DNA of 64,000 nucleotides from Tigriopus japonicus (GCA_010645155.1 CM021323.1:2432351-2496350), one strand, 5' to 3'; counted from the stretch's first letter, positions 1-12,841 are shown. The notes: generated by a model not told the origin, from the sequence alone. Numbers and translations: made by a program.

Positions 1-494
1 CGGGCGTTATAATATCATGGGGCCCACATCTGGGTTGGTCACCATTTTACCTTTAAAATTTCCATGGGGATGTTTGCGAAAGAGGGCAAATAACAATCAG
101 AAATGTCGTTAGCTACCATTGAGGTTTTTGAACACCTCGTGCCGTGTTTTAAAAATGCTGAAAGCGCCGCTTTTGGGCCATTTCTGAGAGGAAAACAATT
201 TGATTTCCGTCAGTGTTGACCTTTAAATTGCTTCGCAGTGTTTGTGCATCATCACTTCGTTATGACACTGTTTTGGTTGTGCCCAAATCTAAGAAATGAT
301 AGGGAAGATTCTCAACTTTATTTGGAAAGCATTGAAAATGAACGCAATCTGTGCAGCAGGTTAAGCCGGTTGAAAAAATGTACAAGGCTTTGAAAGGTTC
401 TGAGGCAATTTCCATCGATATCAATTTGCAAAATCACAGATTAATTTCAAAATCCATCTTTAACTTGAAAAAATTAAGTTTCGGGCTTAAAGAC

Positions 495-520
495 AACAAG
501 CCAGTCCCGACTGGCTTGTT
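495..520. repeat. Perfect short hairpin
   Basis: The arms AACAAGCCAGTC and GACTGGCTTGTT are perfect 12-bp reverse complements separated by two bases. It does not match the termini of any other element in the window. It could be a relic of a foldback element or chance. Confidence 0.6.
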
Positions 521-2154
521 TTCAAAGTAGGTCAAAGAGCTTGCCGATCCTCAAGAACATGAAAAGCTGGGCATTTTTTCTTGTCCATTAGAGTTTAGTT
601 GTTAGACCATTCTGTTAACAATCCTCAAATTCATTTTAAATGATCATAGATTAAGGGCAAAGATTACTTTGATTTTGCTACGCATTCTTTAAAGTGCATG
701 CCTGTTTTCGCTTTCTATAGATATTCTCGAGACCGAATTTCCCTTCGAATTTCGCCCTTAACCGATTTTGGCCCATCACTACGTATTTATGACGGATGAA
801 CCGAACGGGTTCTTAACCGAAATCGATACCGAAAGCTGATGATCAGGGAGCGACAAAATAATTTGAACAAAAAATTACAATTCCTAACCATTTTCAAATT
901 TTTGAGCATTTTTTAGCTATCTCGTGATTTTGAGCCATTTTTAAAGCTATGTACATTTTTTATGAAAATTTGGCTTTATTTCAACTGTTTCAGATTGTTT
1001 TACGAATTTTAGGTTTGAATTTCCTTTCGTTATTGAAAATTCGAGCTTCTCCATATTTTTTCAGTGAATTTTGGCCGTTTTCGTCAGGAATAAGTAGGAG
1101 CTGATCCTCTAACAGCTTTTAAACAGGGTTAGATAAATCTTTTAATACTATTCCTGATCAACAGACTATTCAAGGGTTGCATAGATCTACCAACAGTTAC
1201 TCGTTGGTAGACCAAATTTCGTATAAATATTAATTGTTTATATTATTTTATTTATGGTTTATTTTTACAGTGAATCACATTCCTTGTAGCGTTACTAAAA
1301 CACGCTACAGAAGCTCATGTAAAAGAAGAGAAGTCTCATTTCGTGTTCTCGTTTCTGATTGGTCGAGAGACGAGGAGGAAATAGAAGGAGGGAAAAAATC
1401 CAAACAAACGAGCCGCAAGGGCAAGAAATCACTCCCCTCTGAAGTTTTTCCCATTTTCGGTGAACTATACATTATTTAATAGCAAATGTCTTGTACTTTA
1501 ACCGTTTAGGTTTTTGATTATGTTTAATGGAAATAACCTAATGTTAAGAGAAAACTACTACTTTTCACATGCAGCCACTAAATTTCAATAACTGAGGGCG
1601 ATTAATAAAGAGGCTTTGCTCAGATATTCAACCACAAAGTAACCCGTTTTTTCCAGGAAATAGTGGAGCTTGTTAGACGAATGGAAATCGAAAGTGTACT
1701 AGGAGCAGAGGTCCTATGGATTGGAAGTATTCCGTGGGTTGAAGATGTTCCAAAGATTGAAGATGCTACAGAGATTAGATATTGCCTTTTCAGAGATGTT
1801 TCAAAGATCGAAGATTAGCTTGAAGTCGTTTTTTCCATGGGCGGCAACAAAGGCTGCTAAAATTTCTCTTGATATCAATTTGATCCACTAAGTAATAATA
1901 AACATGCAAGAACACATGTAAGCCATGATCTTAACATTACTTTAATCTACAACTACATCTAGATCCATTAATTTTACGAACCCGAGATTTCCTTTGTTCT
2001 GGATCCTTTGGGCCATGTATTTTATAGCCTTTACGCTTATGACCTAAAAGCTATTCTGTTTTTTGGATTTTATCCACCATTGGTTAGAGTTCTTTTTCTG
2101 CGTTTCGAAAGATCATTCCAGTAAGGGATTTATAACAACCTTCCGTTCACGCAT

Positions 2155-2360
2155 TTTCCGTTTGTAACCTATTCCGAATACTAGTTTTCCGAATCTGATA
2201 TATGTCCGATTAGTCAAAAGTACGATTTGTGGCTTATTTACCAGATTTCCGAATAATCATTTGTGTATCGTCGGAAAAAAACCCGAGGTAAATCGGAACC
2301 CTAGCCATTCGGAAACATGATTTATTCGGAAAAAAATATAATCGGAAAATGGGTAACAAG
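2155..2360. repeat. Degenerate repeat patch with TTCCGAAT/ATTCGGAA motifs
   Basis: The left half repeats TTCCGAAT-like words and the right half repeats ATTCGGAAA-like words. The flanks carry CATTTTCCG and CGGAAAATG, so the patch is loosely inverted about its centre. It looks like a decayed palindromic element. No target duplication could be defined. Confidence 0.35.
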
Positions 2361-3337
2361 TAGCTTAGACGGTCATGTCTTACACGGAAAAGTGGTACCG
2401 TGGAAAACAGAATTGCAGAAAAAAGTTTTCGTGCATTCAGTAAGTCATGGAAATGTCATTGTAAGCGTGTTCTATAATTAAAGGACATATAACCTCGCAC
2501 ACTGATTTACACAAGCCTTTGCATTTACAGACTTCATTGAAGAATCCAATTGTTCCAAATTGGGGCTCTCTGTGGAGTTAAGAGAAAAGAGAATTTGAGT
2601 GACCCATGGTCCGGTAAGAGTGAGTCAAGAGATATTAGTAGACTACAGTTTTTACAAAGAATATACGCACAAATATATCATACACAGGATCGAGTACTCA
2701 AGAAAGCGGAGATCATACATTTGCCCCACCACCCCACCTTCGGGGAAATAATCGGCCTTGAGACATGGGAATGGCTCGGAGACGTGGCAGGATATGATAT
2801 ATCTGTAGTTACACCCATAATCCGTCGCAAACGTCCAAGTCTGAATCAACAGCCACAAAAGTCTGGCACCATCCACAAGAGCCAGTAATACGACGACGAG
2901 GGAGGGCCATTAATGCGGGCCGGCTATGTCGGGGTCACCAGAACAGCGGACGCGAGGTCTGCCAAGCAAACTGTTTAAAAAATCATTCGGGAACACACAA
3001 ACCAGATGATGTTTGAGCACATATTAGTTAACGAAAACGTTTAAACTGCACGGTATGGCCAAAAAGATTCTCTCAAGGATCCATATTCACTACATTGAAA
3101 TGTGAGCTTCTGTCTTGTTTGGATTTTTTTAAGCTTAGCCTTTTCGCCGCCATGAATTTTCTGTCGCTAGTGTCTTGACAACGCTTCTTTTACAAGAGGT
3201 TCTTTAAAACACGCAACCAACCCAAAAAGTGTTGAAAAAAATAACTAAAATGTTAACTTTTGCCGATGACTAAAAACCTTAATGCAGGCACATTTAAGCT
3301 TTAAATAAATAAGACCTTTGGAATATGGGGGAGGATA

Positions 3338-3545
3338 TTTGGCGTCGTGGTTGGCGTGGTTTCCTATGGCGAGAGGGGTCGCAGGTTCGATTCTCCTCCC
3401 AGACCTTCCTCAAGGAAACTTTTAGACGCTAATACACATTCACAGACGGAGAGCCATTCCGAAACTGGACATGTGATTGCTCTATCGGAAAAACTTTTGA
3501 CCATGTGATGGCTGGCTTCGTTAGCTGGACGAGGCTCAACCAGTA
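3338..3545 (+). repeat. tRNA-derived SINE
   Basis: The head resembles a tRNA with internal RNA polymerase III promoter boxes: TGGCGTCGTGG is close to an A box and GGTTCGATTCT at about 3383-3393 is close to a B box. A tRNA-unrelated body follows. A second copy at 56080-56205 shares parts of both the head and the body (for example GATGGCTG and TTATCGGAAAAA-type words), which makes this a dispersed family rather than an isolated tRNA pseudogene. No cloverleaf ending in a clean acceptor stem is visible. Confidence 0.5.
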
Positions 3546-3679
3546 TTCTGTTTTTTACTGTGCATCCCTGCTTTCTGTCGAATTGTCGAATTATTTTGTT
3601 GGACTATTTGATGAATTATTTGACTTGTAGACAGGCCTTTTGGGGACAAAAGTGTTTCACAAAAGAGTTTACAAGAGCT

Positions 3680-4827
3680 CTGAGGCTATTTTTTAGACGC
3701 AAAGATCGATCTCAAGATTGGATTAGAGCAGGCGTGTGCAAACTTATTTAGCAGTGGGCCAAATTGGCGGGACCGTTGGTGCTCGCGGGCCACACCATCC
3801 AAAACGGCAAATAATAGCTGGTATGTTAAGCGTGCGCCAAGGTGTGCTAGTAGCATTAACTTCAAATCAACTTCAACTAAACCTTCTCACTATTTGACCT
3901 TAACATGAGGTTTGATGGACGAGAAGCATAGCCGATCGAACCAACTCCAAGCCAACTTCCTTTCAGTGTTTCTTCAAATTCGCTGTCAAAAATTGCTCGC
4001 CCCTTGACCTGTTCATGAGTGCGGAGTTGCAAAGGGTGCAAGGAAGAGACAAAAGGAGAAATGTGGGGTAGCTGAAATCAGGAGGCGATGACTCTGAAAG
4101 CGGGCAAGCAAACGATCATAGACGTTTAGGAATTTCAAGATCAAAACAGACCATCACATTCAAGAAAAGCCAAATCAATGGAGAAAACCAGGCAAGCACA
4201 CTCTGAAGTAAACTTGCAAGTCAACTATTGAGCTTTGCCATCATAGCATACGAGCTATTAGCTCGTATTGATTTGCAAGTTTACTTCAGATCTTTCTCTT
4301 GCCCACTTTCAAAGCCATAACCTTCTGATTTCAGCTACCCCACATTTCTCCTTTTGTCTCTTCCTCGCACTACTTTAACCCTGCACTCAACGACAGGTCA
4401 AGGGGCATGCAGTTTTTGCCAGCAAATTCAAAGAAACACTGAAAGGAAGTTCTTTTGATTGGCATTGAAGTGTTTGATTGGGAATGCTTCAACGACGCCG
4501 GAGAACTTCCCTCTTCGCATGCTTCCAGTCATGCTTCTCGTAGATCAAACCTCATGTTAAGGTCAAATAGTGAGAAGGTTTACTTGAAGCTGACTTGAAG
4601 TTAATGCTAATAGCACACCTAGGCGCACGCTTAACATATCAGCTAATTTCTAGTATAAAATTCTACAATCTACCTACTGCAATTGCGGGCCACAGTCTAT
4701 TGAAGATGACAGATACGCTCCGGGCCACGCGAAATCAGCTCGCGGGCCAGGGTTTGCCCACCCCTGGATTAGAGTACTAAAGTACGATCTTGAGATCGAT
4801 CTTTTGCTTTTAAAAAACTAGCCTCTG
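3680..4827. mobile_element. Palindromic MITE split by a later insertion
   Basis: The left piece (3680-3728) and right piece (4767-4827) are inverted relatives: both carry GATCGATCT next to a T-rich or A-rich stretch and end in CTGAGGCTA and TAGCCTCTG. The intact relative at 54055-54158 is a 104-bp hairpin with the same arms. The middle is occupied by a separate hAT-like element at 3729-4766. Joined across that insertion, the two halves make a short hairpin like the 54-kb copy. Confidence 0.75.
3729..4766. mobile_element. Non-autonomous foldback hAT element
   Basis: The 1038-bp element starts CAGGCGTGTGCAAAC and ends GTTTGCCCACCCCTG, hAT-style inverted termini with a few mismatches. It is flanked by an exact 8-bp direct repeat GATTAGAG at 3721-3728 and 4767-4774, the target-site duplication length of hAT transposases. 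Most of the interior is also inverted: the region near 3840-4080 pairs with 4310-4640, for example around CACATTTCTCCTTTTGTCTC. There is no transposase frame, so it must be mobilised in trans. A decayed relative lies at about 27040-27990. Confidence 0.85.
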
Positions 4828-7800
4828 GAGTTCTTGGTGGATTCTCTTAAGACGTTAACAAACAAAGAAGCAATGAGTCTCCACCTTGAAACTGAAATAT
4901 ATTGATTTCGGTAACAAAATCTAACAGAATCTCCGAAGCAGAAAGTCGTAAGCAGAACGAACTAATGCGGGTTTCCTTTTGTAAATGATACGTATTCAGA
5001 TTAAAGTCAATTGATTGCATCAGGTCTCTAAGCTAAACCAGTGACATTATTTGATCAACAATACAGCGGTACAAAAATATTTTTCAAGCAAAATTGGGGG
5101 ATGACAAGATGATGGGATGGTTGAAGAATTGCGGAGTTTTCCTTTTTGTTGTGACTTCTTTTTCCAGTTTTTTCATCCCTTGACACTGAACAATAATGTA
5201 TTCAAAAAGTGTCAAATCATCCTCGACCATTTCCTGAAAGTTGAGGCTGGCGATTAGCTTCTTAAAGAAGCCTGGCCCTATATTACAGTCTCAGAGATAA
5301 GCAGACGTAGAGAGTCATCCACTTTAAACACTCATGATTCAACTGGTCACGGTCAATAATGGTCTTAATGTTCTCGTTCTGGGGTGTCCTGGTCCTATTT
5401 GGAATTTGGAAGTGGTTTGGTCAGTTGTTTGTACCCAACCATCTGAACAAGGGCTCACTCACACAGATCTTCATTAGTGGAAGATAGAGGCTACTAGGGT
5501 TGGGTTGCTTCGTCCCGGACTCTTCGATTGGAGAAAATGACATTGCTGACGATTTTACAAAACGAAAGCAATCGCAAAGAGACAATACTAAATTTAAGTC
5601 TACAATCGATTACGGATGGATTTTATACGGGCTTGTAGAAATGTAAAACAATGAAGGGCCAGATTGGATGTTTGATGCTGTCGGAGATTGAGTGGTAACG
5701 GTGGTTCATTCCGCCGTGAACAAATTCCTCTTCAAACGTTGACTCGTCAGAAACCATCATTTTGTAGACTTCGGTATCTTACCAAACATCTCTGATCTGA
5801 TGTTAATGAAAAATTCAAATATCTGATTCTTTTTTTGTGTGTGGTAGTTAGCCTTAGTCTTTGTTGACTTTGTTAAGAGTGCCATAAACCGTAATTGTGA
5901 AGCTGTGGCAGACCAAACCAAAACATAAATGATGTTGCCATAGGTTCTCGTCTATCCACGTTACATAATGACTTTTTGAAAGACCTCGAGCGAGTTCGTT
6001 GAATCCCAATCTCCATCTTATATCGTTTCCTTCGGAATTTGGTACCGTAGATGACCTGATACACACACGAAGTGGCAGACAACACGTATTGGATCATAAT
6101 GAATGCTAGGGATGTTTTATTTAAGAATCGCGGCACCGATTGTTTGATCGAAAAAGTAATTTATCCGAAACTTTTTATCTTTTGACTTGCCTTTTTTTCA
6201 GTGTTATGTGATTTAATCCTTTTTTATCCTTTTTACACGCCATGACATGACCAAGAGTTGCAATAAATATTTTTATTGATTGGAAATAACGTTGAAATTC
6301 TTGATTGGATGGCCAATTTTTCGATATCTTGAGGGTTTTACTGTCAATAAAATGGCATTAATTTGTTGTTTGTTTTTCAGCATGTGACACTGCAGCTCAG
6401 GAAATTTTGATACCATATGTCAATAGACGAGATGACGTTGAGCTCTAGAACGGAAAGTGTTTGACGATCCTCTCACAACCTTTCACGGTTCTGCGCTGTT
6501 TGCCCTAGGCTGTATAATCTTCATTGTTCGTAGCGGAAAAAGCAGAATATCGACATTTGAGGGGGCCTACTTATAAGCATCCTTTTGTCACGAAAAAAGA
6601 ATGGCAAAGAGCTAACTCCAAAGAATCGGTTTGGTGTTTTGGAGGAGGTCCAAAAAGAAGAGGAAATCCGAAATCTACCCATCTTTGTCCATCTCAGAGG
6701 ACAAGTCTTCACACATTTTCTCATTATTCATTAATACCAGGACCAAAAGGCGATTTTTAAAACCTCAGAATTCCACTAAATATGATGACCTGTGTAGCCT
6801 TTTCTCATTCAAAAGCAAGTTTTTTCAAAAATCCGTGTTTTAAGTGGGTTTTATGCAATTCTATATCTTTGACTTTTTGTGTTACAACATACAAAAATGG
6901 CATTTTTTCCATCTTAATTAAATTTTCAAAGACCTATATTGTTTGATAATTTGTGTGTTTATATGCCCAGAGATACTTTCCGCTTTCGCTGTTTCAGTGC
7001 AGTGATGTAGGCAAATCTCGACCGTATTCATGCTTTAGTACGAGCTTAGAACAAGATTCATGTCAAAACAAGGGGAAAAAATCCATTTCTAGAATTCAAT
7101 TGTAAAACTAGAAAATTTGCCCATCAATGTTTTTATTTTTCTATTTATTTATTACGTAAATGATTATCCAAAAAAGGATCACATTTTTATAATTTCACCT
7201 TAAGGTACATGAAATGTTAAACATGCCAACTCGATTAGATCCAAAGGCTGGAGGTTCTTTTCTGTGCTCACTAACTCCTTCGGTTTCATACCTAAAGGTA
7301 AGCATATCAATAAGGGTTTTGAGAACAGATCATTATTTGGAAGCATAAATCATTTTTGCATTTCTTCGTCAGTTGTGTCCCAATGTCGTCTTTGGAACTG
7401 CTTGGAGTTTTCGAACATCATCATTGATGTCAATGGCCGGGGCTTCTTGGGAGCTTCTCAGTATCACTTAATTATCACAATTAATCCCGGTTAATCGGGA
7501 AGGTGGATGGTCCATTGACACTTCATAAACTGGACTTTTGTTTGACGTTACACTTGGTTCCACCGACAAAACAGCTAAACAGATTCTTCCTTTAATGTTC
7601 AGGTTGGTTTATCAATTCTATTTTCTTGCCCAGCTCTGATATTCATTCACTTGGATCTTTTAGAACTCTTAGCTAGCTCCTTTGGTAACTAGTTTGGTGA
7701 AACCACTCATTCAATAATGTGTGGAATCCGATTTCCGCTACTTCCTGCGTCGCTCGATTGTTTTGGCACTTGACACGAAGCCTTCAGATGTTTTCAATGG

Positions 7801-7959
7801 GGTGTTTTCTTGCTTTTCTTACCTCTAACACGTTAGTTACCGAGGATTTGAAGCAAAAACTCTCCGTTCATAGAAATGAGTTCACTCGATGTACCTCCTC
7901 AGGCTGCTCGCACCAAACACCCAAAAAGAGGGAGGTCAGCTGTTGAGTTAACCTCTCTA
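4828..7959. other. Intergenic, no gene recognised
   Basis: Several short overlapping open frames occur (for example near 5.9-6.1 and 6.5-6.8 kb), but they lack motifs and appear on both strands at once, as expected by chance. No repeat with clear ends was found. Confidence 0.55.
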
Positions 7960-8089
7960 TAGGCCGTATGTTAACGCATATAAGATCTAATATAAAGATA
8001 GTACACAGAAATAAAGTCAGATTAACGGGCCTCGAGTAAACACTCACGACTGCGAATGTGTTTAAAACGCAGCAACTGGAGCGACTATA

Positions 8090-8364
8090 GGTCGGTTGTT
8101 GAGGTAGTTTCGATGTATAGTAAAAGCATATCTAGGAGCATAAAAGAAGAATGAAAGAAGCATGAAAGAAGCATATGAGGAGAGTAGAAATAGCCATACT
8201 CAATCAAGTTTCGCTACATAAGATGCAATTGAAAAAAGCATCTTATGCAATAAAACTTGATTGAGCATGGCTTTTTCTACTCCATCTTATTTGCATCTTT
8301 TGTGTTTCTTCTATGCTTCTAGATATGCTTCTATTATATTTCAATGCTACCTCAACAATCGACC
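8090..8364. mobile_element. GGTCG-type palindromic MITE, copy A
   Basis: The termini are GGTCGGTTGTTGAGGTAG and CTACCTCAACAATCGACC. The middle is a further palindrome around 8185-8285 (ACTTGATTGAGCATGG and its inverse). No coding capacity. Other copies: 8371-8625, 37634-37770 and 62973-63630. It lies inside the TTAACG-type element at 7960-8704. Confidence 0.85.
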
Positions 8365-8370
8365 CTATTG

Positions 8371-8625
8371 TTCGGTTGTTGAGGTAGTTTGGAAGTATAG
8401 TAGAAGCATATCTATAAGCATAAAACAAGCATGTGAGACGGAGTAGAAATAACCTTGCTCGATCAGGTTTCACTTCATAAGCTGCGTTAATCGCGATTGA
8501 AAAAGACAGCTTATGTAGCAAAACTTAATAGAGCATGGTTATTTCTACTCCGTCCCACATGCTTCTTCTATGCTTCTTTCATGCTATGCTTCTTCTATAC
8601 TTCTAAACTGCCTCAACAACCGACC
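8371..8625. mobile_element. GGTCG-type palindromic MITE, copy B
   Basis: It begins TTCGGTTGTTGAGGTAG and ends CCTCAACAACCGACC. The interior shares GAGTAGAAATAACC, GCTCGATCA and the central palindrome with copy A and with the outer part of copy D at 63.5 kb. It sits six bases after copy A, head to tail. A short CTAT word occurs before A, between A and B and after B, and may mark the target sites. Confidence 0.8.
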
Positions 8626-8704
8626 TTCTATCTCGACGAACGTTAATTTGACTATATTTTGGTGAACCCTAAAATAGATCTTATTTGCGTTAACATGCGT
8701 CCTA

Positions 8705-9822
8705 ATGAAATCTCATTAATTCTGCGTAATCAAAACGAACACCGGTGAACTCGAGCTTTTGTGCACATCCCTAATTCGCCAGACTTAGAGAATTTTGACG
8801 AACTGTCGCTGCTCCAACCACGATACCTTTTCGCGTCTTTTTTCCTCGTTCAAATTTGATGAATCTAGCAACAATTAGTTGGGTTTGAAACCATCCCCCA
8901 CCTTCCCTTGCTTTGACCATGATTGTGGGTTAGACAGAACTCAGTAGAGTTGAACGAACGTTTGGTAACCAGGCAAAAGTTATTCCATCGAGATTCGAAT
9001 TTAGGAGCAGGGATATATTCCTCCAAGCGCTCATGTGTAGTCTGGCAGGGACCAAAAATCGCAAGTAAAGAAAAAAAAAACATCAAATTCGGCAGTCAGT
9101 TCTTCGTGACCGTATGATTAATCTTTGTAATAAAACAAAGCAGAGTTGAAACGCCGCTTTTTCAGAAAAATGAACTTGAAAACGGTGGTCAGTTCTATGA
9201 CTCCCCATACTAAATCTAAAACTCATTTCATTAAAAAAAACTATTCTGAATAACTGATCCGTCTTAATTTGCTGTTAAATATGTATGTAGTTGATTTTAA
9301 TTAGATGAGTGGTGCGTCCTCTTAATTCATCAGGTCTGACAACAATCAGATGCATAGGAAAAAAACGTCTCTGCCAGGCGATCTCTAATTACACGGGAAG
9401 CAGCAATCACTCTATGTCAACCTTAGAGCACATTCGAATTTACAGTACCCTATACAAGCTACCTTTTTTCAAGATGGATTGTGAATTGTTCGAAGCCTTA
9501 AATACAGTTCCAATAACATACTTTTTAACCTTACTTCATGTAAGTTTTTGTACTTATGCTTGTTTCAATTAGGTTCTGAAACGTAATCCGATAAACGCTT
9601 TCACGGTCAGTTAAAAGACAAAGACGAGAAGCCATCAATCCAGACGATTAGCCCAAAACCTAGAGCTAGATAATGAACTTAGGTTAGTTACTACTCCAAA
9701 TATTACTACTTGAGAAAGGCCATTTGTTAGATAAGGACTAAAAGTCGTTTTAGGGAGGAACAACGTGGACAGGCCCACCGAAATTCTTTGGTTTCTTCCC
9801 GAATCCTTGAAATTATCTATCC
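8705..9822. other. Intergenic, no gene recognised
   Basis: Only short open frames without motifs. Around 8985-9005 a GATTCGAATT word resembles a B box, but no A box or cloverleaf supports a tRNA. Confidence 0.5.
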
Positions 9823-10062
9823 ATGTCTTTAATGCTACAAAATACGTCAAGAAAAATGAAAAACATTTCCCGGTCGATCGAATTAGATCAATCGATGGTC
9901 CTTAAGGAGATCAGTTACTCGAGTCTCCCTCCTCGCCTGAGTCGGTCTAGCTTGCTCGATGACGATCATACTGATGATAGCGATGAGAAACCATTGAAGT
10001 GTTCATTTGTTTCCCAAAACCTCGAATTTTATGACCAAAGTAGCCCAACGTATGTTAGTTAG
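9823..10062 (+). CDS. Possible first coding exon, unknown protein
   Basis: A 79-codon open frame begins with ATG four codons after an in-frame stop. It has higher G+C than its surroundings and encodes a polar, acidic segment (LLDDDHTDDSDEK near its middle). Near the 3' end the sequence CCAAC|GTATGT matches the donor used by the LRR gene at 50510, so the real exon might end at about 10049. I recognise no domain and found no convincing second exon. It may be a chance frame. Confidence 0.25.
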   Translation: MSLMLQNTSRKMKNISRSIELDQSMVLKEISYSSLPPRLSRSSLLDDDHTDDSDEKPLKCSFVSQNLEFYDQSSPTYVS

Positions 10063-11784
10063 AGTTCCCAAGCTTTGGGACACTCCGGGCTTTTCAGTTG
10101 GGAATGGAGGACAACGTTTGTTGCAAACACACTAATTATTCTCCTTGATCCGTCAAGTTTATTGCCAACAATAAGAACACATGATCATTCTGCCTCTCTG
10201 GTTCTCTCTCCCTCTTCTCTTGTCTGTCTTTGTATGTACAGCATTACAATGAAGTCGTATTCAACGCTTGAGCTACGGAGTGCGTTTTTTATTCCTTCCG
10301 GCCATCACGTCATTTTGGGTTTCCTGGGAAGGTATAAAATCCAGACGATGAGTTCAGGCGTGTTCGTTCACCTATTCACTTGATGGTTGAAACAAATGGA
10401 ATGAGGAAAACCCAATCTAAATCATTCAGAAAACGGGAGATTATTTGAGTCTGAAGAGGCTGCCAAATCGAGGGTTTCTTTATGGAGTACATTTCTACTG
10501 TACATACGAGCACAGATCTAATTCAAAGTTGCGAAGTAGTAACCAGTTACATGTGGTAAATCACATTTAGTTTAAAACTATCTCATGCCACAAAACGCTT
10601 TCAGCCTAAGGGCAACAATGGTTACCTTCCCGTTCATACAATCATACATATATTGCATGGCAAATCTCAACTTTAGAACGTAAAAAAGCAAAGCTGGATT
10701 TAGAAGGTCAGACATTGGATGGTTGGAATTTTTTACTACATACCCTTCGGCAAGAGCTGTGTTAAAAATCTCTCAAATACTTGTGGCAGATATTGCAGGA
10801 GCTTGAAATTTTTCACTCTCCCTAATTTTAATTAGATCAGAAATGTGTGATAGGGGCCAAACCTGGAAAATAAAGAAGGAAAATGACAACTATGATGAAT
10901 CTTATCACGATGGCTTTGATAAGAAGAATGAGCTTAGGCATTTAGTACGCCGTGCAGAGTTTGGATGTTTAGCTCTAAAGAAATGAAAGTGTCAAATACC
11001 AAAAATGGGTTAGTTGTTCTTGAACTTTCAACTTTAGTAGTTAGTGGGAGTTAAGATATTGATTTCTGTCCCGGACATTAGATTGAAAATCACAAGTTCA
11101 TCTAAACGTGAGACCATGATAAAATGAAATGGAGTGAAGCGAAGCAATGAAGTCTGATGATGACCTACCCTAGAATCGATTTGAGACGCATGTCAGTCGG
11201 CACATCTACCTACTTTTGTTTGTTAAGGAATCAGCATCCTTCCCTGCTTGTTGATGTTTCATGTAGGAACATTTCCACTTTTTCTCACTTGTTATTAGTT
11301 ATTGATTTCATTGAAATATGTTTTAACGTTAAGTTTTGACTCCAAAGAGTCCTAATTTGGGGATGGTATTAGGTGAGATCCAACCCAAGTTGAAATGTTT
11401 AACACCAATGCTCCAAGTGCACACAAATGTAGTCTGTGCGCTGCAAGAATTCGAATAATTGCAAGAAAGCAAATAAAACTCCTTCAATTTGTTTCCCATG
11501 ATATCTCAATCCCAAAATCTGAAATAGCTATTCGCGTCATCTCAAATTACAAGTCTCTCAAACTTCCAAATTGCTTGTTGGTCATTTTCTGGTACTCATG
11601 GAACACCATTTGCTCTTCTGTGACCCTTAAATAACTAAAATAAGTCTTGTTCTGACGGTCATTTCTGTCCAAAATTAGGAGTTTCCCATTTATCTTTTGT
11701 TCGTTCGTGTATGTAGTACCACAATGCTATGTGAGCTTTCAGGAAGACTAGTGCACCATAAAAAGGATCAGGAATCATGATGAT
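10063..11784. other. Intergenic, no gene recognised
   Basis: Nothing beyond short motif-free frames was seen between the possible exon at 9823 and the hAT-type element that starts at 11785. Confidence 0.5.
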
Positions 11785-12841
11785 TAGGGACGGGCAAAAA
11801 GTGTACATGCACTTTTTGAAACGTTTAGTGGGTATTTGCTGGAATTTGCACTTTTCTGCTTTCTTGCGAAATAATTATTTTCATTGGACGAAGCTGTTTC
11901 CAGCTACCTTTAAGAAAATTCCAATTGATTTAATTTGCGTGGAGGCAAAAGTGTTTTTATGCAATGAATTAACTAAATATTGTTCTAACACTTCAGACTT
12001 ATTTTTTGTAAATACATCGTTGAAGTAGTCGGGCTCGCACGATGGAATATAGTAGATGAGACAACATTTTTCAGTCATCCTTTTTAGAATCCTAGATAAG
12101 GATCAAATTGTACTTGCTTTTAGAATTGTTTCAATGCTCCCCTCTTTCAGTGTTTTGCCTGGCAAGATTTGGGCAAGAACTGAAGTTTCAGGTTTGGCTA
12201 GGTTTATAGGTTTACAAAAATCAGACAAACAAATAAGTGCTTTAAAGAGGGAAGTTTGAAAAATAAAGATTTTTTGTTATGTTTAAGCTCTCTGCACCAC
12301 CATTGTTTTGGTTTCTATTCTAAACAATTTTTCATTTCCCATCTTTTTCCTCCCCAAACCAAAAGACTTTTAAAAACAGTTCTTTATGTTAGTTACTTTG
12401 GTCCATCAATGTCTTTTGCTCGAGGCATCTATTTGTCCTTTGCTTATTTAGAACTTTTGTCTTTTGGTTTCTAAATTTGGTCTCGCATTGGCAACACTCA
12501 CCAAGATAGAACAATTGATCATAATATAAAATTTAAAATACTAACATGGTGTATTTCTACTAACTCATAAAATAGTTTGCATTATAACACTAAGTATGTG
12601 TAATACTTGTTGTGCTAAGCCTTTTGGCAGCACCAATGTGGGCACTGTTTGATATTTCCCAAGAAGCTGCCATCTTGGGAAATTATTGTATGATTTCAAC
12701 CTTTAGGAAATGGAACTCGAAAAATAGCATTCAAAGAAAATAGAATCGTGGTAAAGGGAGCCAAATTCAGATCTTATTGCACTTTTAACCATTTTTATTT
12801 GCAATTTCTGCTAGTTTTTTTGCACTTTTTACCCGTCCCTA
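11785..12841. mobile_element. hAT-type element, TAGGGACGGGC family, copy 1
   Basis: The 1057-bp element begins TAGGGACGGGCAAAAAGTG and ends CACTTTTTACCCGTCCCTA. It is flanked by the exact 8-bp direct repeat ATGATGAT (11777-11784 and 12842-12849). An 8-bp duplication plus short inverted termini point to a hAT-superfamily transposase. The interior has only broken short frames and no recognisable transposase, so this copy is non-autonomous or heavily decayed. Confidence 0.85.

Larger units (their letters stand above)
1..3337. other. Intergenic, no gene recognised
   Basis: A+T-rich sequence with only short open frames, none showing a protein motif or plausible splice context. It contains a small perfect hairpin at 495-520 and a degenerate repeat patch near 2155-2360, listed separately. 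I see nothing else supportable here. Confidence 0.6.
7960..8704. mobile_element. MITE with TTAACG-type termini carrying nested MITEs
   Basis: The ends read TAGGCCGTATGTTAACGCA and, on the opposite strand, TAGGACGCATGTTAACGCA, so the termini match over 19 bp with two mismatches. Internal words AGATTAACGGGCC and the TAAGATCTA/TAGATCTTA pair recur in a shorter copy at 58174-58324, which is about 150 bp. The extra length here is due to two MITEs of another family inserted at 8090-8364 and 8371-8625. Confidence 0.75.

Noticed and set aside
1234..1479. Open frame at the left end
   Set aside because: Charged low-complexity product without a motif, in a region with no other coding signal.
8090..8110. 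A genuine let-7 microRNA gene
   Set aside because: Only the first nine bases match let-7, which is normally conserved along its entire length. The match sits in transposon terminal repeats.
9000..9090. Possible tRNA gene
   Set aside because: Only a B-box-like GATTCGAATT word. No matching A box, anticodon arm or acceptor stem.
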